Shown here: in pieces, positions 51,913 through 61,215 of the stretch
Layout of the letters: each line of letters starts with the position of its first letter
Position numbering within the stretch: the first letter of the stretch is position 1
Origin: Acinetobacter proteolyticus
Lineage (GTDB): Bacteria > Pseudomonadota > Gammaproteobacteria > Pseudomonadales > Moraxellaceae
Direction of reading: 5' to 3'
Assembly (NCBI RefSeq): GCF_000367945.1
Contig: NZ_KB849178.1
Span: forward strand, 1-64,000
Length of the DNA stretch: 64,000 nt
Notes under the pieces: generated by a model
Database searches by the model: none
The model's input: the letters and a program-made list of their open reading frames with translations, nothing else
Told to the model about the DNA's origin: nothing
Program-made: the position numbers and the translations under genes

Positions 51913-53961
51913 ATGCATTTAACTTTATCTGATCTTTTTTTAAAAATGCAGGAACAGCTTGACCAACCTCAAGCTGTTCTTGATGAACAACTGCTGATTG
52001 AACTGGTCAATCGGATCCGCCCCAAAAATTCAAATGATGCGGATGAAGTCAAACAACGTATTCATGCGCTGATCAAAATATTATTACTGACCCCAACCTC
52101 AGCCATCCTACTGCAAAACTTCTTACTCAAGCTCATTAGCCAATATAAACAGTTAAGCTTATATGCTGACAGCGGAATTTTATCGCTGGATGGTTTCTGG
52201 AATCAGTTGGGACAACGTTTAGGTGCACATTTCCTTCCTTTAGTCGAAGATGGACAACAACTCAAGACTTTGATTGGAAAAGTGTTCCATCAAGAAAATG
52301 ACGGTGAATGGCTTGATCTGATTGAGAATCAGGACTGGATTACACTCTTCAATCTATTAGGTGAAAGCCAAAGCAATACCATTGAAAAACAGATTTCAAA
52401 AAATGAGTTGATTAAAGCCATTACCGTATTGTCCTATCGGATTAGCGGTATCGGCCTCTATCCTGAGTTTATTAATGCTCAGCCTGAAATTACTGAATAT
52501 GAATCCCCTTTTCTGGTGCAAAACCGAGAAATCGTAGAATTCATCGAGAAATACAAAAAGCAGATTGATGATCAAGATGCAGTTGTGGTTTTACCGCCAC
52601 CGGATGCTTCGCAAGCCTTTGTGATGCTAGATCAATGTCGTGAAGTGGTGTTAAAAATTCGTCGTGCCACCAAGCGGATTGGGGTTAGTATCAGCCTGAC
52701 CTATTTATTGTCGCTCTTAGAACAAGCGATTGATCGGATTGAGCTGCTGCTAACGCTATTAGCCAGTAAGAATGATGCACGTTATACCGCATTAGGCGAA
52801 TTGATCGTTGACTTGACTAAAGCACATTACAATGAAAAAAGTGTACGTCATTTACTAACCTCTACCAGTGAATTGATTGCCTTACAGGTGACTGAAAATG
52901 CCAGTAAAACAGGCGAACATTATGTCAGTACCGACAAAGCTGGCTTCTTTGGCATGTACAAGGCAGCTGCAGGTGCTGGTGCAATCATTGCGACCATGGC
53001 AACGCTGAAAATTTTAACTGCACGCTTGGTACTTGCACCGTTTGGTCATGCCTTTTTATATAGTATGAACTATGCGCTTGGTTTTATGCTCATTCATGTA
53101 CTGCACTTTACTGTGGCGACTAAGCAACCTGCAATGACGGCGGCAGCATTGGCATCAACCGTACAGCAGCAAAAAGGCAGCAAGACCGCACAAATTGCCG
53201 AACTGGCCGCATTGATTATTAATATTATCCGAACCCAGTTCATTGCCATTCTAGGCAATATCTCGATTGCAATCCCAACCGCGGCACTGATTACCTTTTT
53301 GTGGCAATACAATCTCGGTGAACCCTTGCTCAATCATGCCAAATCAGCTGCATTGCTACACAGTCTCAATCCCTTTACCTCACTAGCTGTTCCACATGCG
53401 GCAATTGCAGGTGTTTGTTTATTTTTTTCAGGCCTGATTGCGGGATATTTCGATAACTTGGCGGTTTACCGTAAAGTTGGACCACGCTTAAAGCAGCATC
53501 GACGTTTAAAACGTTGGATGGGACAACCGCGTTTAGATAAATTCGCTAACTATATTGAAACCAATCTTGGCGCATTGGCGGGTAACTTCTTGTTCGGGAT
53601 CATGCTGGGTAGTATGGGAACGATTGGATTTATTTTAGGCTTGCCCTTAGATATCCGTCACATCGCATTCGCTTCTGCCAACTTTATTCAAGGTTTAATG
53701 ACCATTGGTGGGCCTGATATTGGTTTAATTTTAGTGTCATTCCTCGGCGTGATGCTGATCGGCTTAACCAACTTATTTGTCAGCTTTACCTTAACAATTA
53801 TTGTTGCACTACGTGCGCGTCGTGTTCGTTTTGCTCAATGGAAGCCTCTTGCAAAGTTAGTGACCACTCACTTCCTAACTAGACCAAGCGATTTTTTCTG
53901 GCCACCTAAGCAACCTGTCGAGGTGGAAGAACAGAATAAAAATGCGTCGTCATCACACTAG
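51913..53961 (+). CDS. 'Site-specific recombinase' (Gcr) family membrane protein
   Basis: 682 residues. The first 340 are soluble and helical. The remainder has at least six hydrophobic segments (for example near 350-400, 440-470, 500-520, 555-580 and 595-640). It matches the PF10136 family, which is annotated as site-specific recombinase after a Neisseria gene, but I see no tyrosine- or serine-recombinase catalytic motif. An inner-membrane protein of unknown function is the safer reading. It is co-transcribed with ispB. Confidence 0.75.
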   Translation: MHLTLSDLFLKMQEQLDQPQAVLDEQLLIELVNRIRPKNSNDADEVKQRIHALIKILLLTPTSAILLQNFLLKLISQYKQLSLYADSGILSLDGFWNQLGQRLGAHFLPLVEDGQQLKTLIGKVFHQENDGEWLDLIENQDWITLFNLLGESQSNTIEKQISKNELIKAITVLSYRISGIGLYPEFINAQPEITEYESPFLVQNREIVEFIEKYKKQIDDQDAVVVLPPPDASQAFVMLDQCREVVLKIRRATKRIGVSISLTYLLSLLEQAIDRIELLLTLLASKNDARYTALGELIVDLTKAHYNEKSVRHLLTSTSELIALQVTENASKTGEHYVSTDKAGFFGMYKAAAGAGAIIATMATLKILTARLVLAPFGHAFLYSMNYALGFMLIHVLHFTVATKQPAMTAAALASTVQQQKGSKTAQIAELAALIINIIRTQFIAILGNISIAIPTAALITFLWQYNLGEPLLNHAKSAALLHSLNPFTSLAVPHAAIAGVCLFFSGLIAGYFDNLAVYRKVGPRLKQHRRLKRWMGQPRLDKFANYIETNLGALAGNFLFGIMLGSMGTIGFILGLPLDIRHIAFASANFIQGLMTIGGPDIGLILVSFLGVMLIGLTNLFVSFTLTIIVALRARRVRFAQWKPLAKLVTTHFLTRPSDFFWPPKQPVEVEEQNKNASSSH

Positions 53962-54015
53962 CTTTGTACAGAAAAATCAACAAAGTACAAGTCTAACATT
54001 TGAACTATTTTTGCG

Positions 54016-54021
54016 TATAAT
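54016..54021 (+). promoter_or_regulatory. TATAAT of an unassigned promoter
   Basis: A consensus TATAAT with TGCG just upstream (TG-N2, close to an extended -10) and no good -35. Transcription would start near 54028, at the base of the structured RNA described next. Confidence 0.4.
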
Positions 54022-54027
54022 CAAGCC

Positions 54028-54240
54028 ACCAAAAATAGTTTAAATGGGTTGGTATTCCCAGCGTCTATTATTCAATAGATTACTTCTCAGCCATGGTATC
54101 CCTTTTACTAAGGAGATACGATGACGACCGTTTATAAGTATCTCGACTAAATGAGAGATCTAAATAATGCTTCTGTACGCTTAAACCAACTGCCAAAATG
54201 ATGTAAAACAACTTATTCGCTGTTGATGTTTTACTGTTTG
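54028..54240 (+). ncRNA. Structured RNA with two abutting micro-ORFs
   Basis: Predicted elements in order: TGGG/CCCA (54045-54060); TCTATT ATTC AATAGA (54064-54079); GTATCCCTT/AAGGaGATAC with loop TTACT (54097-54119), which contains the ribosome site AAGGAG; a competing stem GAGATAC/GTATCTC (54113-54143); and GTAAAACA/TGTTTTAC (54203-54233). The frame MTTVYKYLD (54121-54150) has an ideal ribosome site, and its TAA abuts the ATG of a second 16-codon frame MRDLNNASVRLNQLPK (54151-54201). The mutually exclusive stems look like a switch. It is not a known RNA to me and no terminator follows. Confidence 0.5.
54121..54150 (+). CDS. Possible 9-codon leader peptide
   Basis: ATG 54121 to TAA 54150 encodes MTTVYKYLD, with AAGGAG five bases upstream. 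The ribosome site and the start region lie in alternative hairpins. Translation is a hypothesis. Confidence 0.4.
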   Translation: MTTVYKYLD

Positions 54241-54484
54241 AATATTGTACTGTATTGGATATTACCTACATAAATACTGATTCTCTTGCTTGAGTTAAAG
54301 ATGTTAAGCAAAGCAAATTTGCAATATAGATAATGACTTAAGTTGTTGAGAAAATAGCTTAAAAAGGTACTTTTCAATATAGGCATAGATTCAATTAAAA
54401 GTGAGATATACATCAAATTTTGTTATGTTTTTTTACTAAGCCTTAAAAAAACATCAAAATGAAATTATCATAAAATTTCAAGAC
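54241..54484. other. AT-rich stretch between structured RNA and adeIJK promoter
   Basis: No gene, repeat or terminator is evident. A 61-codon frame on the minus strand here has no ribosome site and atypical composition. Confidence 0.4.
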
Positions 54485-54515
54485 TTGACCAAAAGTGTAC
54501 TCGCGAGTACACTTT
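54485..54515 (+). promoter_or_regulatory. Promoter and palindromic operator of PAP2-adeIJK
   Basis: TTGACC (54485-54490), 17 bp, TACACT (54508-54513) forms a good sigma-70 promoter. A perfect 24-bp palindrome (54492-54515; half-site AAAGTGTACTCG and its exact complement) covers the spacer and the whole -10. That is the geometry of a TetR-type repressor blocking polymerase. AdeN, a TetR regulator, is the known repressor of adeIJK in A. baumannii; the match to AdeN is inference. Confidence 0.75.
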
Positions 54516-54564
54516 CAAACACTCAACAACCCTGAATAATGGTTAAGCAAATAATGAGTAGCGC

Positions 54565-55215
54565 ATGCCGTACCTATTGCTTTGTATTGGTTGCTTTTTT
54601 TTAGGATTCGGTGTGATTGGATTACTTCTTTCCAACACATCAACTTTAGACCTTTTTAGTGTTCAAGCTTTTTTTGAGCACCGTTCATTTACGCTTAATC
54701 ATGTGACAGTCCTGCTCTCTCGGCTTGGCGGAATGCCTTTTTTACTATTTTTAACTACATTTTTGTGTCTTTACCAAACGTGGATTAAAAATTATAAGAA
54801 TGTGACATTTATCGCTTTAAGTGTGATTGGCAGCATTGTGATTGGTTGGCTTCTGAAATGGAGCATTGATCGGCCAAGACCAATGGAGTTTTATCACTTG
54901 GTTCAAAGCTATGGTGCATCCTTCCCAAGTGCCCATAGCCTTTATGCTGCAACCCTTGCGAGTTTAGCCATGTTGTTGTGTCAACAACACAAATATCGCA
55001 CCAGTGTCATTTTAGTATCTACTTTATGGTTTATCTTCATGGGGATATCTAGAGTTTATGCGGGGGTTCACTACCCAACTGACGTACTTGCCGGTTGGGG
55101 AATTGGGTTGATTTGGACTTCCTTGCTTTGGTTTGGGCTGTATCAAAGCACTTTCAGCAATAATTTGTTTTTAGATAAAAAATCTAAATTGAGGTGGAAT
55201 AATGATGTCGGCTAA
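54565..55215 (+). CDS. PAP2-type membrane phosphatase
   Basis: 216 residues with about six transmembrane helices. The three lipid phosphatase motifs are intact: K98 with RP (103-104), PSAH (121-124) and SR (162-163) with H169 and D173. Such enzymes dephosphorylate phosphatidic acid or undecaprenyl diphosphate at the outer face of the inner membrane. It is the first gene behind the operator and overlaps adeI by 14 bp, so it is translated with the pump. ATG 54565 has GAG six bases upstream. Confidence 0.9.
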   Translation: MPYLLLCIGCFFLGFGVIGLLLSNTSTLDLFSVQAFFEHRSFTLNHVTVLLSRLGGMPFLLFLTTFLCLYQTWIKNYKNVTFIALSVIGSIVIGWLLKWSIDRPRPMEFYHLVQSYGASFPSAHSLYAATLASLAMLLCQQHKYRTSVILVSTLWFIFMGISRVYAGVHYPTDVLAGWGIGLIWTSLLWFGLYQSTFSNNLFLDKKSKLRWNNDVG

Positions 55216-56452
55216 GCTTTGGGCTCCTGCCCTAACTGCTTGCGCATTAGCAACAAGCATTGCGCTTGTTGGTTGTAGCAAAGATCCTAAAGATGCACAG
55301 CAAGCTGCTGCTGCTCAAAAAATGCCGCCTCCAGAAGTTGGTGTCATTGTTGCACAACCACAAAGCGTTGAACAAAACGTCGAACTGTCAGGACGAACCT
55401 CTGCATATCAAGTTTCTGAAGTACGTCCACAAACAGGTGGCGTGATTCTAAAACGTTTATTTGCTGAAGGTAGCTACGTTCAAGCAGGTCAAGCACTTTA
55501 TCAAATTGATGCAAATACCAACCGTGCAACAGCAGACAATGCTCGTGCAACGTTATTGCGTCAACAAGCAAACTTAAATGCATTGCGTGTGAAAGAAGGG
55601 CGTTATCGTCAATTGGTAGGAACCAATGCGGTTTCTAAACAAGAATATGACGATATCAATGCTCAAGTAAAATTGGCTGAAGCGGATGTCGCTGCGTCTG
55701 AAGCTGCATTAAAAAATGCTGAAATTACCTTGGGTTACTCAACTGTTCGCGCACCAATCTCTGGTCAGTCTAGCCGTTCTTCGGTAACGCCAGGTGCTTT
55801 GGTAACTGCAAACCAAGCTGACCCGTTGGTGACGATTCAACAACTTGATCCAATCTATGTTGATATCAACCAATCAAGTGCTGAATTATTGCGTTTACGC
55901 CAACAACTCAGCAAAGGCAGTTTAAATAACAGTAACAATACCCGTGTCAAAATCACGCTAGAAGATGGGTCTGAATACCCAGTCGAAGGGCAACTTGCTT
56001 TCTCTGACGCAAGTGTGAATCCCGATACAGGTACTGTGACTTTACGTGCAGTCTTCTCGAATCCAAACCACCTGTTATTACCAGGGATGTATGCAACGGC
56101 TAAAATTTCGCAAGGTGTTTTACCAAATGCATTTCTGATTCCTCAAGCAGCTGTATCTCGTTTACCAACAGGCCAAGCAATTGCCTTGGTGGTCAATGCC
56201 AAAGGTGCAATTGAAACACGCCCAATTAAAACCGTGGGTGTCAAAGGTCAGGACTGGATTGTAACTGAAGGCTTACAGGCTGGTGATAAGGTTGTTGTTG
56301 ATGGTGTTGCCAAGGTGAAAGAAGGACAAGAAGTGTCTGCTAAACCTTACCAACCAAAAGCAGCTGAAGGTCAAAATGCAGCACCAAAAGCTGCTGAACA
56401 AAAACAAGCCAATTCACCAAAAGCTGAACAAAAAGCAACTTCAGAAGCTTAA
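55202..56452 (+). CDS. adeI: RND efflux periplasmic adaptor AdeI
   Basis: 416 residues, the length of A. baumannii AdeI, with a nearly identical signal peptide. The lipobox VGC ends at C25. A beta-barrel/lipoyl/alpha-hairpin layout follows, with the hairpin at about 100-170, the lipoyl half GVILKRLFAEGSYVQAGQALYQID and the barrel at 215-300. It links the inner-membrane pump AdeJ to the outer-membrane channel AdeK. The C-terminus is an Ala/Lys/Glu-rich tail. Two adjacent ATG codons (55202, 55205) are possible starts. Confidence 0.93.
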   Translation: MMSAKLWAPALTACALATSIALVGCSKDPKDAQQAAAAQKMPPPEVGVIVAQPQSVEQNVELSGRTSAYQVSEVRPQTGGVILKRLFAEGSYVQAGQALYQIDANTNRATADNARATLLRQQANLNALRVKEGRYRQLVGTNAVSKQEYDDINAQVKLAEADVAASEAALKNAEITLGYSTVRAPISGQSSRSSVTPGALVTANQADPLVTIQQLDPIYVDINQSSAELLRLRQQLSKGSLNNSNNTRVKITLEDGSEYPVEGQLAFSDASVNPDTGTVTLRAVFSNPNHLLLPGMYATAKISQGVLPNAFLIPQAAVSRLPTGQAIALVVNAKGAIETRPIKTVGVKGQDWIVTEGLQAGDKVVVDGVAKVKEGQEVSAKPYQPKAAEGQNAAPKAAEQKQANSPKAEQKATSEA

Positions 56453-56464
56453 GGGGTAGATTGC

Positions 56465-59400
56465 ATGGCTCAATTTTTTATCCATCGCCCAATTTTCGCT
56501 TGGGTGATCGCACTGGTCATTATGTTGGCGGGGATTATCACGCTGACAAAAATGCCAGTTGCACAATATCCGACAATTGCCCCCCCCACGGTAACGATTT
56601 CTGCAACTTATCCTGGGGCTTCTGCACAAACCGTTGAAAATACGGTCACCCAAATCATTGAACAACAAATGAATGGTTTGGATGGTTTACGTTACATTTC
56701 ATCGAATAGTGCGGGTAATGGTCAAGCATCAATTAACTTGAACTTCGCACAAGGTGTCGATCCAGATATCGCCCAAGTACAAGTTCAAAATAAACTGCAA
56801 TCAGCAACAGCATTGTTACCTGCTGACGTACAACGTCAAGGTGTAAAAGTGACTAAGTCTGGTGCAAGCTTCTTGCAAGTTATTGCTTTTTACTCACCAG
56901 ATAACAGCCTTTCTGCATCTGACATTAAAGACTATGTGAACTCAAATATTTCTGAGCCACTGAGTCGTGTGGCAGGTGTAGGTGAACTCCAAGTGTTTGG
57001 TGGTTCATATGCAATGCGTATCTGGTTAGATCCAGCAAAACTCACGAGCTTTAACCTAACGCCAAATGATGTTGCAACAGCCATTCGTGCACAAAACTCA
57101 CAAGTTGCAGTTGGTCAGCTCGGTGGTGCGCCATCGACTGCGGGTCAAGTACTCAATGCAACCGTGAATGCACAAACCATGTTGCAAACTCCTGAACAAT
57201 TTAAAAACATCTTCCTGAAAAATACGTCAGGTGGTGCTCAAGTTCGTTTAGGTGATGTTGCACGTGTGGAACTGGGTTCAGATAACTATCAATTCGACTC
57301 TAAATTTAATGGTAGTCCTGCAGGCGGTGTTGCAATCAAACTGGCAACAGGCGCCAACGCACTGGATACCGCTGCCGCAGTTGAAAAGCGTTTATCTGAG
57401 TTACGTCATAACTATCCAAGCGGTTTAAAAGACAAGCTTGCGTATGACACCACACCATTTATTCGTCTTTCGATTGAAAGTGTTGTCCATACGCTAATTG
57501 AAGCCGTTGTCTTGGTATTCATCGTGATGTTCTTGTTCTTACAGAACTGGCGCGCAACGATTATTCCAACATTGGCCGTACCTGTGGTTGTATTGGGTAC
57601 ATTTGCCGTGATTAATATCTTCGGCTTCTCAATCAACACCTTGACCATGTTCGCAATGGTACTGGCTATCGGTCTGTTGGTGGATGACGCCATCGTTGTC
57701 GTCGAGAACGTGGAACGGGTGATGCAGGAAGAACATCTGGAACCTGTCCCTGCGACTGAAAAGTCGATGAGTCAGATTTCGGGTGCCTTGGTCGGTATTA
57801 CCAGTGTGTTAACAGCGGTATTCGTACCAATGGCGTTCTTTAGTGGAACCACTGGGGTGATTTATCGTCAATTCTCGATCACGCTGGTTACCGCGATGAT
57901 CTTGTCTTTGATTGTAGCATTGACCTTTACCCCTGCCCTGTGTGCGACCTTGTTAAAACAACACGATCCAAACAAGCAGGAAAGCAACAATATTTTCGCG
58001 CGTTTCTTCCGCTGGTTTAACCGTAGCTTTGAAAAACTTTCAGAGAAATACCAAGGCGGCGTCAATCGTATGACCCACCACAAATTATTCTCTGGCGTAC
58101 TTTATATTGTTGTCATCGCAGCTTTGGTTGGTATCTACAAAGTTTTACCATCTTCATTCTTGCCAGAAGAAGACCAAGGTGTGGTGATGACCTTAGTTCA
58201 GTTACCACCGAGCGCGAGCTTGGAACGTACCGATAAAGTCATTGATACCATGACGGGCTACTTCTTGAATAAGGAAAAAGAAAATGTAGAGTCAATCTTT
58301 ACAGTTGCTGGTTTCTCATTCACTGGGGTGGGTCAAAACGCGGGTCTTGCCTTTATTAAATTAAAAGACTGGAGCGAACGTACCACACCAGAATCACAGA
58401 TTGGTGCCATCATTCAACGTGGTATGGCATTGAACATGATTGTGAAAGATGCATCTTACATCATGCCATTACAGTTACCCGCAATGCCTGAATTGGGTGT
58501 CGCTTCTGGTTTCGATATTCAGTTGAAAGATGCAAGCGGTCAAGGGCATGAAAAACTGATTGCTGCACGTAATGCGATTTTAGGCATGGCGTCTCAAGAC
58601 AAACGTCTTGCAGGTGTACGTCCAAATGGTCAAGAAGATACACCTCAGTACCAGATCACCATTGATCAAGCGCAAGCAGGTGCAATGGGTGTCAGTATTG
58701 CCGATATTAACAGCACCATGAGCATGGCTTGGGGTGGTTCGTATATCAATGACTTCGTTGACCGTGGTCGTGTGAAGAAAGTTTATGTCCAAGGTGAAGC
58801 GGATACCCGCATGATGCCTGAAGACTTGAACAAGTGGTATGTGCGTAACAATAAAGGCGAAATGGTTCCTTTCTCTGGCTTTGCCAAAGGTGAATGGACC
58901 TATGGTTCACCACGTTTAGAGCGTTATAACGGCGTATCATCTGTTAACATTCAAGGTACGCCTGCACCAGGTGTCAGCTCTGGTGATGCAATGTTGGCAA
59001 TGGAAGAAATCATTGGTAAGTTACCTTCTATGGGCTTAACTGGTTTCGACTATGAATGGACAGGTTTATCTTTAGAAGAACGTGATTCTGGTAGCCAAAC
59101 GGCTCCTCTATTGGTTCTTTCACTCTTGATCGTGTTCCTGTGTCTTGCTGCACTCTATGAAAGCTGGTCAGTACCTGTTTCGGTATTACTAGTTGTACCT
59201 TTAGGTATCGTGGGTGCATTTACCTTGACATGGTTAGGTATGCTGATTAAAGGTGATCCAAACTTATCCTTTAACATTTACTTCCAGGTTGCGATTGTTG
59301 CCGTAATTGGTCTATCCGCGAAGAATGCGATCTTGATCGTCGAATTTGCGAAAGAATTACAGGAACAAGGCGAAGAACTCTTTGAAGCAACACTGCATGC

Positions 59401-59638
59401 TGCGAAAATGCGTTTACGTCCAATCATCATGACCACATTGGCATTCGGTTTCGGTGTTTTACCACTCGCCCTTGCCAGTGGTGCTGGCGCAGGTAGCCAA
59501 CACTCGGTCGGTTATGGTGTACTGGGTGGTGTAATTTCTTCAACACTTTTAGGTATTTTCTTCATCCCTGTATTCTTCGTGTGGATTCGTAGTATCTTTA
59601 AGTACAAACCTAAAACTTTAAATACTCAGGAGCATTGA
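56465..59638 (+). CDS. adeJ: RND multidrug efflux transporter AdeJ
   Basis: 1057 residues. It is a proton-driven trimeric inner-membrane pump with 12 transmembrane helices and two large periplasmic loops. The proton-relay aspartates D407 and D408 fall at the AcrB positions. The N-terminus MAQFFIHRPIFAWVIALVIM is typical of the HAE-1 family. It exports beta-lactams, tetracyclines, quinolones, chloramphenicol and other amphiphiles in A. baumannii, where adeIJK is the constitutive intrinsic-resistance pump. It lies 12 bp after adeI. Confidence 0.95.
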   Translation: MAQFFIHRPIFAWVIALVIMLAGIITLTKMPVAQYPTIAPPTVTISATYPGASAQTVENTVTQIIEQQMNGLDGLRYISSNSAGNGQASINLNFAQGVDPDIAQVQVQNKLQSATALLPADVQRQGVKVTKSGASFLQVIAFYSPDNSLSASDIKDYVNSNISEPLSRVAGVGELQVFGGSYAMRIWLDPAKLTSFNLTPNDVATAIRAQNSQVAVGQLGGAPSTAGQVLNATVNAQTMLQTPEQFKNIFLKNTSGGAQVRLGDVARVELGSDNYQFDSKFNGSPAGGVAIKLATGANALDTAAAVEKRLSELRHNYPSGLKDKLAYDTTPFIRLSIESVVHTLIEAVVLVFIVMFLFLQNWRATIIPTLAVPVVVLGTFAVINIFGFSINTLTMFAMVLAIGLLVDDAIVVVENVERVMQEEHLEPVPATEKSMSQISGALVGITSVLTAVFVPMAFFSGTTGVIYRQFSITLVTAMILSLIVALTFTPALCATLLKQHDPNKQESNNIFARFFRWFNRSFEKLSEKYQGGVNRMTHHKLFSGVLYIVVIAALVGIYKVLPSSFLPEEDQGVVMTLVQLPPSASLERTDKVIDTMTGYFLNKEKENVESIFTVAGFSFTGVGQNAGLAFIKLKDWSERTTPESQIGAIIQRGMALNMIVKDASYIMPLQLPAMPELGVASGFDIQLKDASGQGHEKLIAARNAILGMASQDKRLAGVRPNGQEDTPQYQITIDQAQAGAMGVSIADINSTMSMAWGGSYINDFVDRGRVKKVYVQGEADTRMMPEDLNKWYVRNNKGEMVPFSGFAKGEWTYGSPRLERYNGVSSVNIQGTPAPGVSSGDAMLAMEEIIGKLPSMGLTGFDYEWTGLSLEERDSGSQTAPLLVLSLLIVFLCLAALYESWSVPVSVLLVVPLGIVGAFTLTWLGMLIKGDPNLSFNIYFQVAIVAVIGLSAKNAILIVEFAKELQEQGEELFEATLHAAKMRLRPIIMTTLAFGFGVLPLALASGAGAGSQHSVGYGVLGGVISSTLLGIFFIPVFFVWIRSIFKYKPKTLNTQEH

Positions 59639-59643
59639 TCGTG

Positions 59644-61107
59644 ATGCAAACTGTATGGTCTATTTCCAGTCGTGGCATTGCAATCTCTGCACTCGCGCTA
59701 TCTTTGGCTGCCTGCCAAAGTATGCGCGGGCCAGAGCCTGTTGTAAGCTCAGATGTTCCTGAAAGCTTCGCCTCTTATGGCAATGCTTCTGGAAAATCAA
59801 TCGCTGAACAAGGTTACAAAGATTTCTTTGCTGACCAGCGCTTACTTCAAGTAATTGATCTCGCGCTTGCCAATAACCGTGATTTACGTACTGCTACGTT
59901 GAATATCCAAAAAGCTCAGCAGCAATACCAGATCTCGGAAAACAACCAGTTACCAACGATTGGCGCAAGTGGGAGTGCGGTTCGTCAAGTGACCCCTACC
60001 CGTGATCCAAATAACCCGTATTCAACCTATCAAGTCGGCTTAGGTTTGACTGCATATGAGTTGGATTTCTGGGGTCGTGTACGTAGTTTGAAAGATGCTG
60101 CTCTGGATAGCTATCTTGCAACGCAAAGTTCACGTGATGCAACGCAGATCAGTTTAATCAGCCAAGTCACTCAAGCATGGTTAAACTACTCATACGCGAA
60201 CGCACAATTGAAACTTGCGGATCAAACGCTGAAAGCTCAACAAGACTCGTTTAACTTGAACAAGAAACGTTTTGATGTGGGTATTGATAGCGAAATCCCA
60301 GTGCGCCAAGCACAAATTTCGGTTGAAACGGCACGTAATGATGTTGCGAACTACAAAACTCAAGTGGCTCAAGCACAAAACTTGTTGAACTTGCTTGTTG
60401 GTCAGCAAGTTCCTCAGAACTTGCTTCCTCAACAACAAGTGGCAAGTATCACGCAACAGAACGTGTTTAGCGCTGGCCTACCAAGTGACTTGCTTAACAA
60501 CCGTCCAGATGTGAAAGCATCTGAATACCAGTTAAGTGCTGCCGGTGCGAATATTGGTGCTGCTAAAGCGCAACTGTTCCCAACCATTAGCTTAACCGGT
60601 TCTGCGGGTTATGCATCTACTGACTTGAGCGATCTGTTCAAAGCAGGCAATGGTGTCTGGTCTATTGGTCCAAGCCTGAATATCCCAATTTTTGACTGGG
60701 GTACACGTAAGGCCAATGTTAAGATCTCTGAAACTGATCAGAAAATTGCACTGGCTAATTATGAAAAATCAGTACAGTCCGCTTTCCGTGAAGTGAATGA
60801 TGCTTTGGCAACGCGTGCCAACATTGGCGACCGTTTAACCGCTCAACGCCGTTTGGTTGATGCCACCAATACCACGTATAAACTTTCAAATGCCCGCTTC
60901 CGTGCTGGTATTGACAGCTATTTAACCGTATTGGATGCACAACGTTCTGCTTATTCAGCTGAACAAGGCTTATTGTTATTACAACAAGCAAACTTGAATA
61001 ACCAAGTTGAACTGTACAAAACTTTAGGCGGTGGCCTCAAAGCGTCTAGCAGTGAAACGGTAACACATCAGCCATCTAGCGCTGAACAACATTACGCAAA
61101 AAAATAA
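59644..61107 (+). CDS. adeK: Outer-membrane efflux channel AdeK
   Basis: 487 residues from ATG 59644; GTG 59641 is one codon earlier, and GGAG is 8 to 11 bases upstream. The lipobox LAAC ends at C24, giving a TolC-fold outer-membrane lipoprotein with two OEP repeats (about 70-265 and 285-465) rich in long helices. It forms the exit duct of AdeIJK. It starts 5 bp after adeJ and ends in a strong terminator, closing the operon. Confidence 0.94.
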   Translation: MQTVWSISSRGIAISALALSLAACQSMRGPEPVVSSDVPESFASYGNASGKSIAEQGYKDFFADQRLLQVIDLALANNRDLRTATLNIQKAQQQYQISENNQLPTIGASGSAVRQVTPTRDPNNPYSTYQVGLGLTAYELDFWGRVRSLKDAALDSYLATQSSRDATQISLISQVTQAWLNYSYANAQLKLADQTLKAQQDSFNLNKKRFDVGIDSEIPVRQAQISVETARNDVANYKTQVAQAQNLLNLLVGQQVPQNLLPQQQVASITQQNVFSAGLPSDLLNNRPDVKASEYQLSAAGANIGAAKAQLFPTISLTGSAGYASTDLSDLFKAGNGVWSIGPSLNIPIFDWGTRKANVKISETDQKIALANYEKSVQSAFREVNDALATRANIGDRLTAQRRLVDATNTTYKLSNARFRAGIDSYLTVLDAQRSAYSAEQGLLLLQQANLNNQVELYKTLGGGLKASSSETVTHQPSSAEQHYAKK

Positions 61108-61122
61108 TTTCATCTTTTGCGA

Positions 61123-61154
61123 ATAAAAAAGCTCACTTCGGTGAGCTTTTTTAT
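61123..61154 (+). terminator. adeIJK terminator
   Basis: AAAAAAGCTCAC TTCG GTGAGCTTTTTT, 16 bp after adeK. Confidence 0.92.
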
Positions 61155-61215
61155 TGCAAGCCTTGTCAATTTTTCTTATCTTCAAACTGAATATATTGAT
61201 GATTTAGAAAATACA

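Noticed and set aside
51913..53961. Mobile element or integron suggested by the 'recombinase' family name
   Set aside because: No catalytic motif, no flanking repeats, and the gene follows ispB closely as a housekeeping neighbour.
54231..54416. 61-codon minus-strand frame upstream of adeIJK
   Set aside because: No ribosome site, unusual composition, and it overlaps the terminal hairpin of the structured RNA.
61117..61215. Longer N-terminus for the first YbjQ protein
   Set aside because: It would start inside the adeK terminator; homologues begin near MLLSSLESVPG at 61216.
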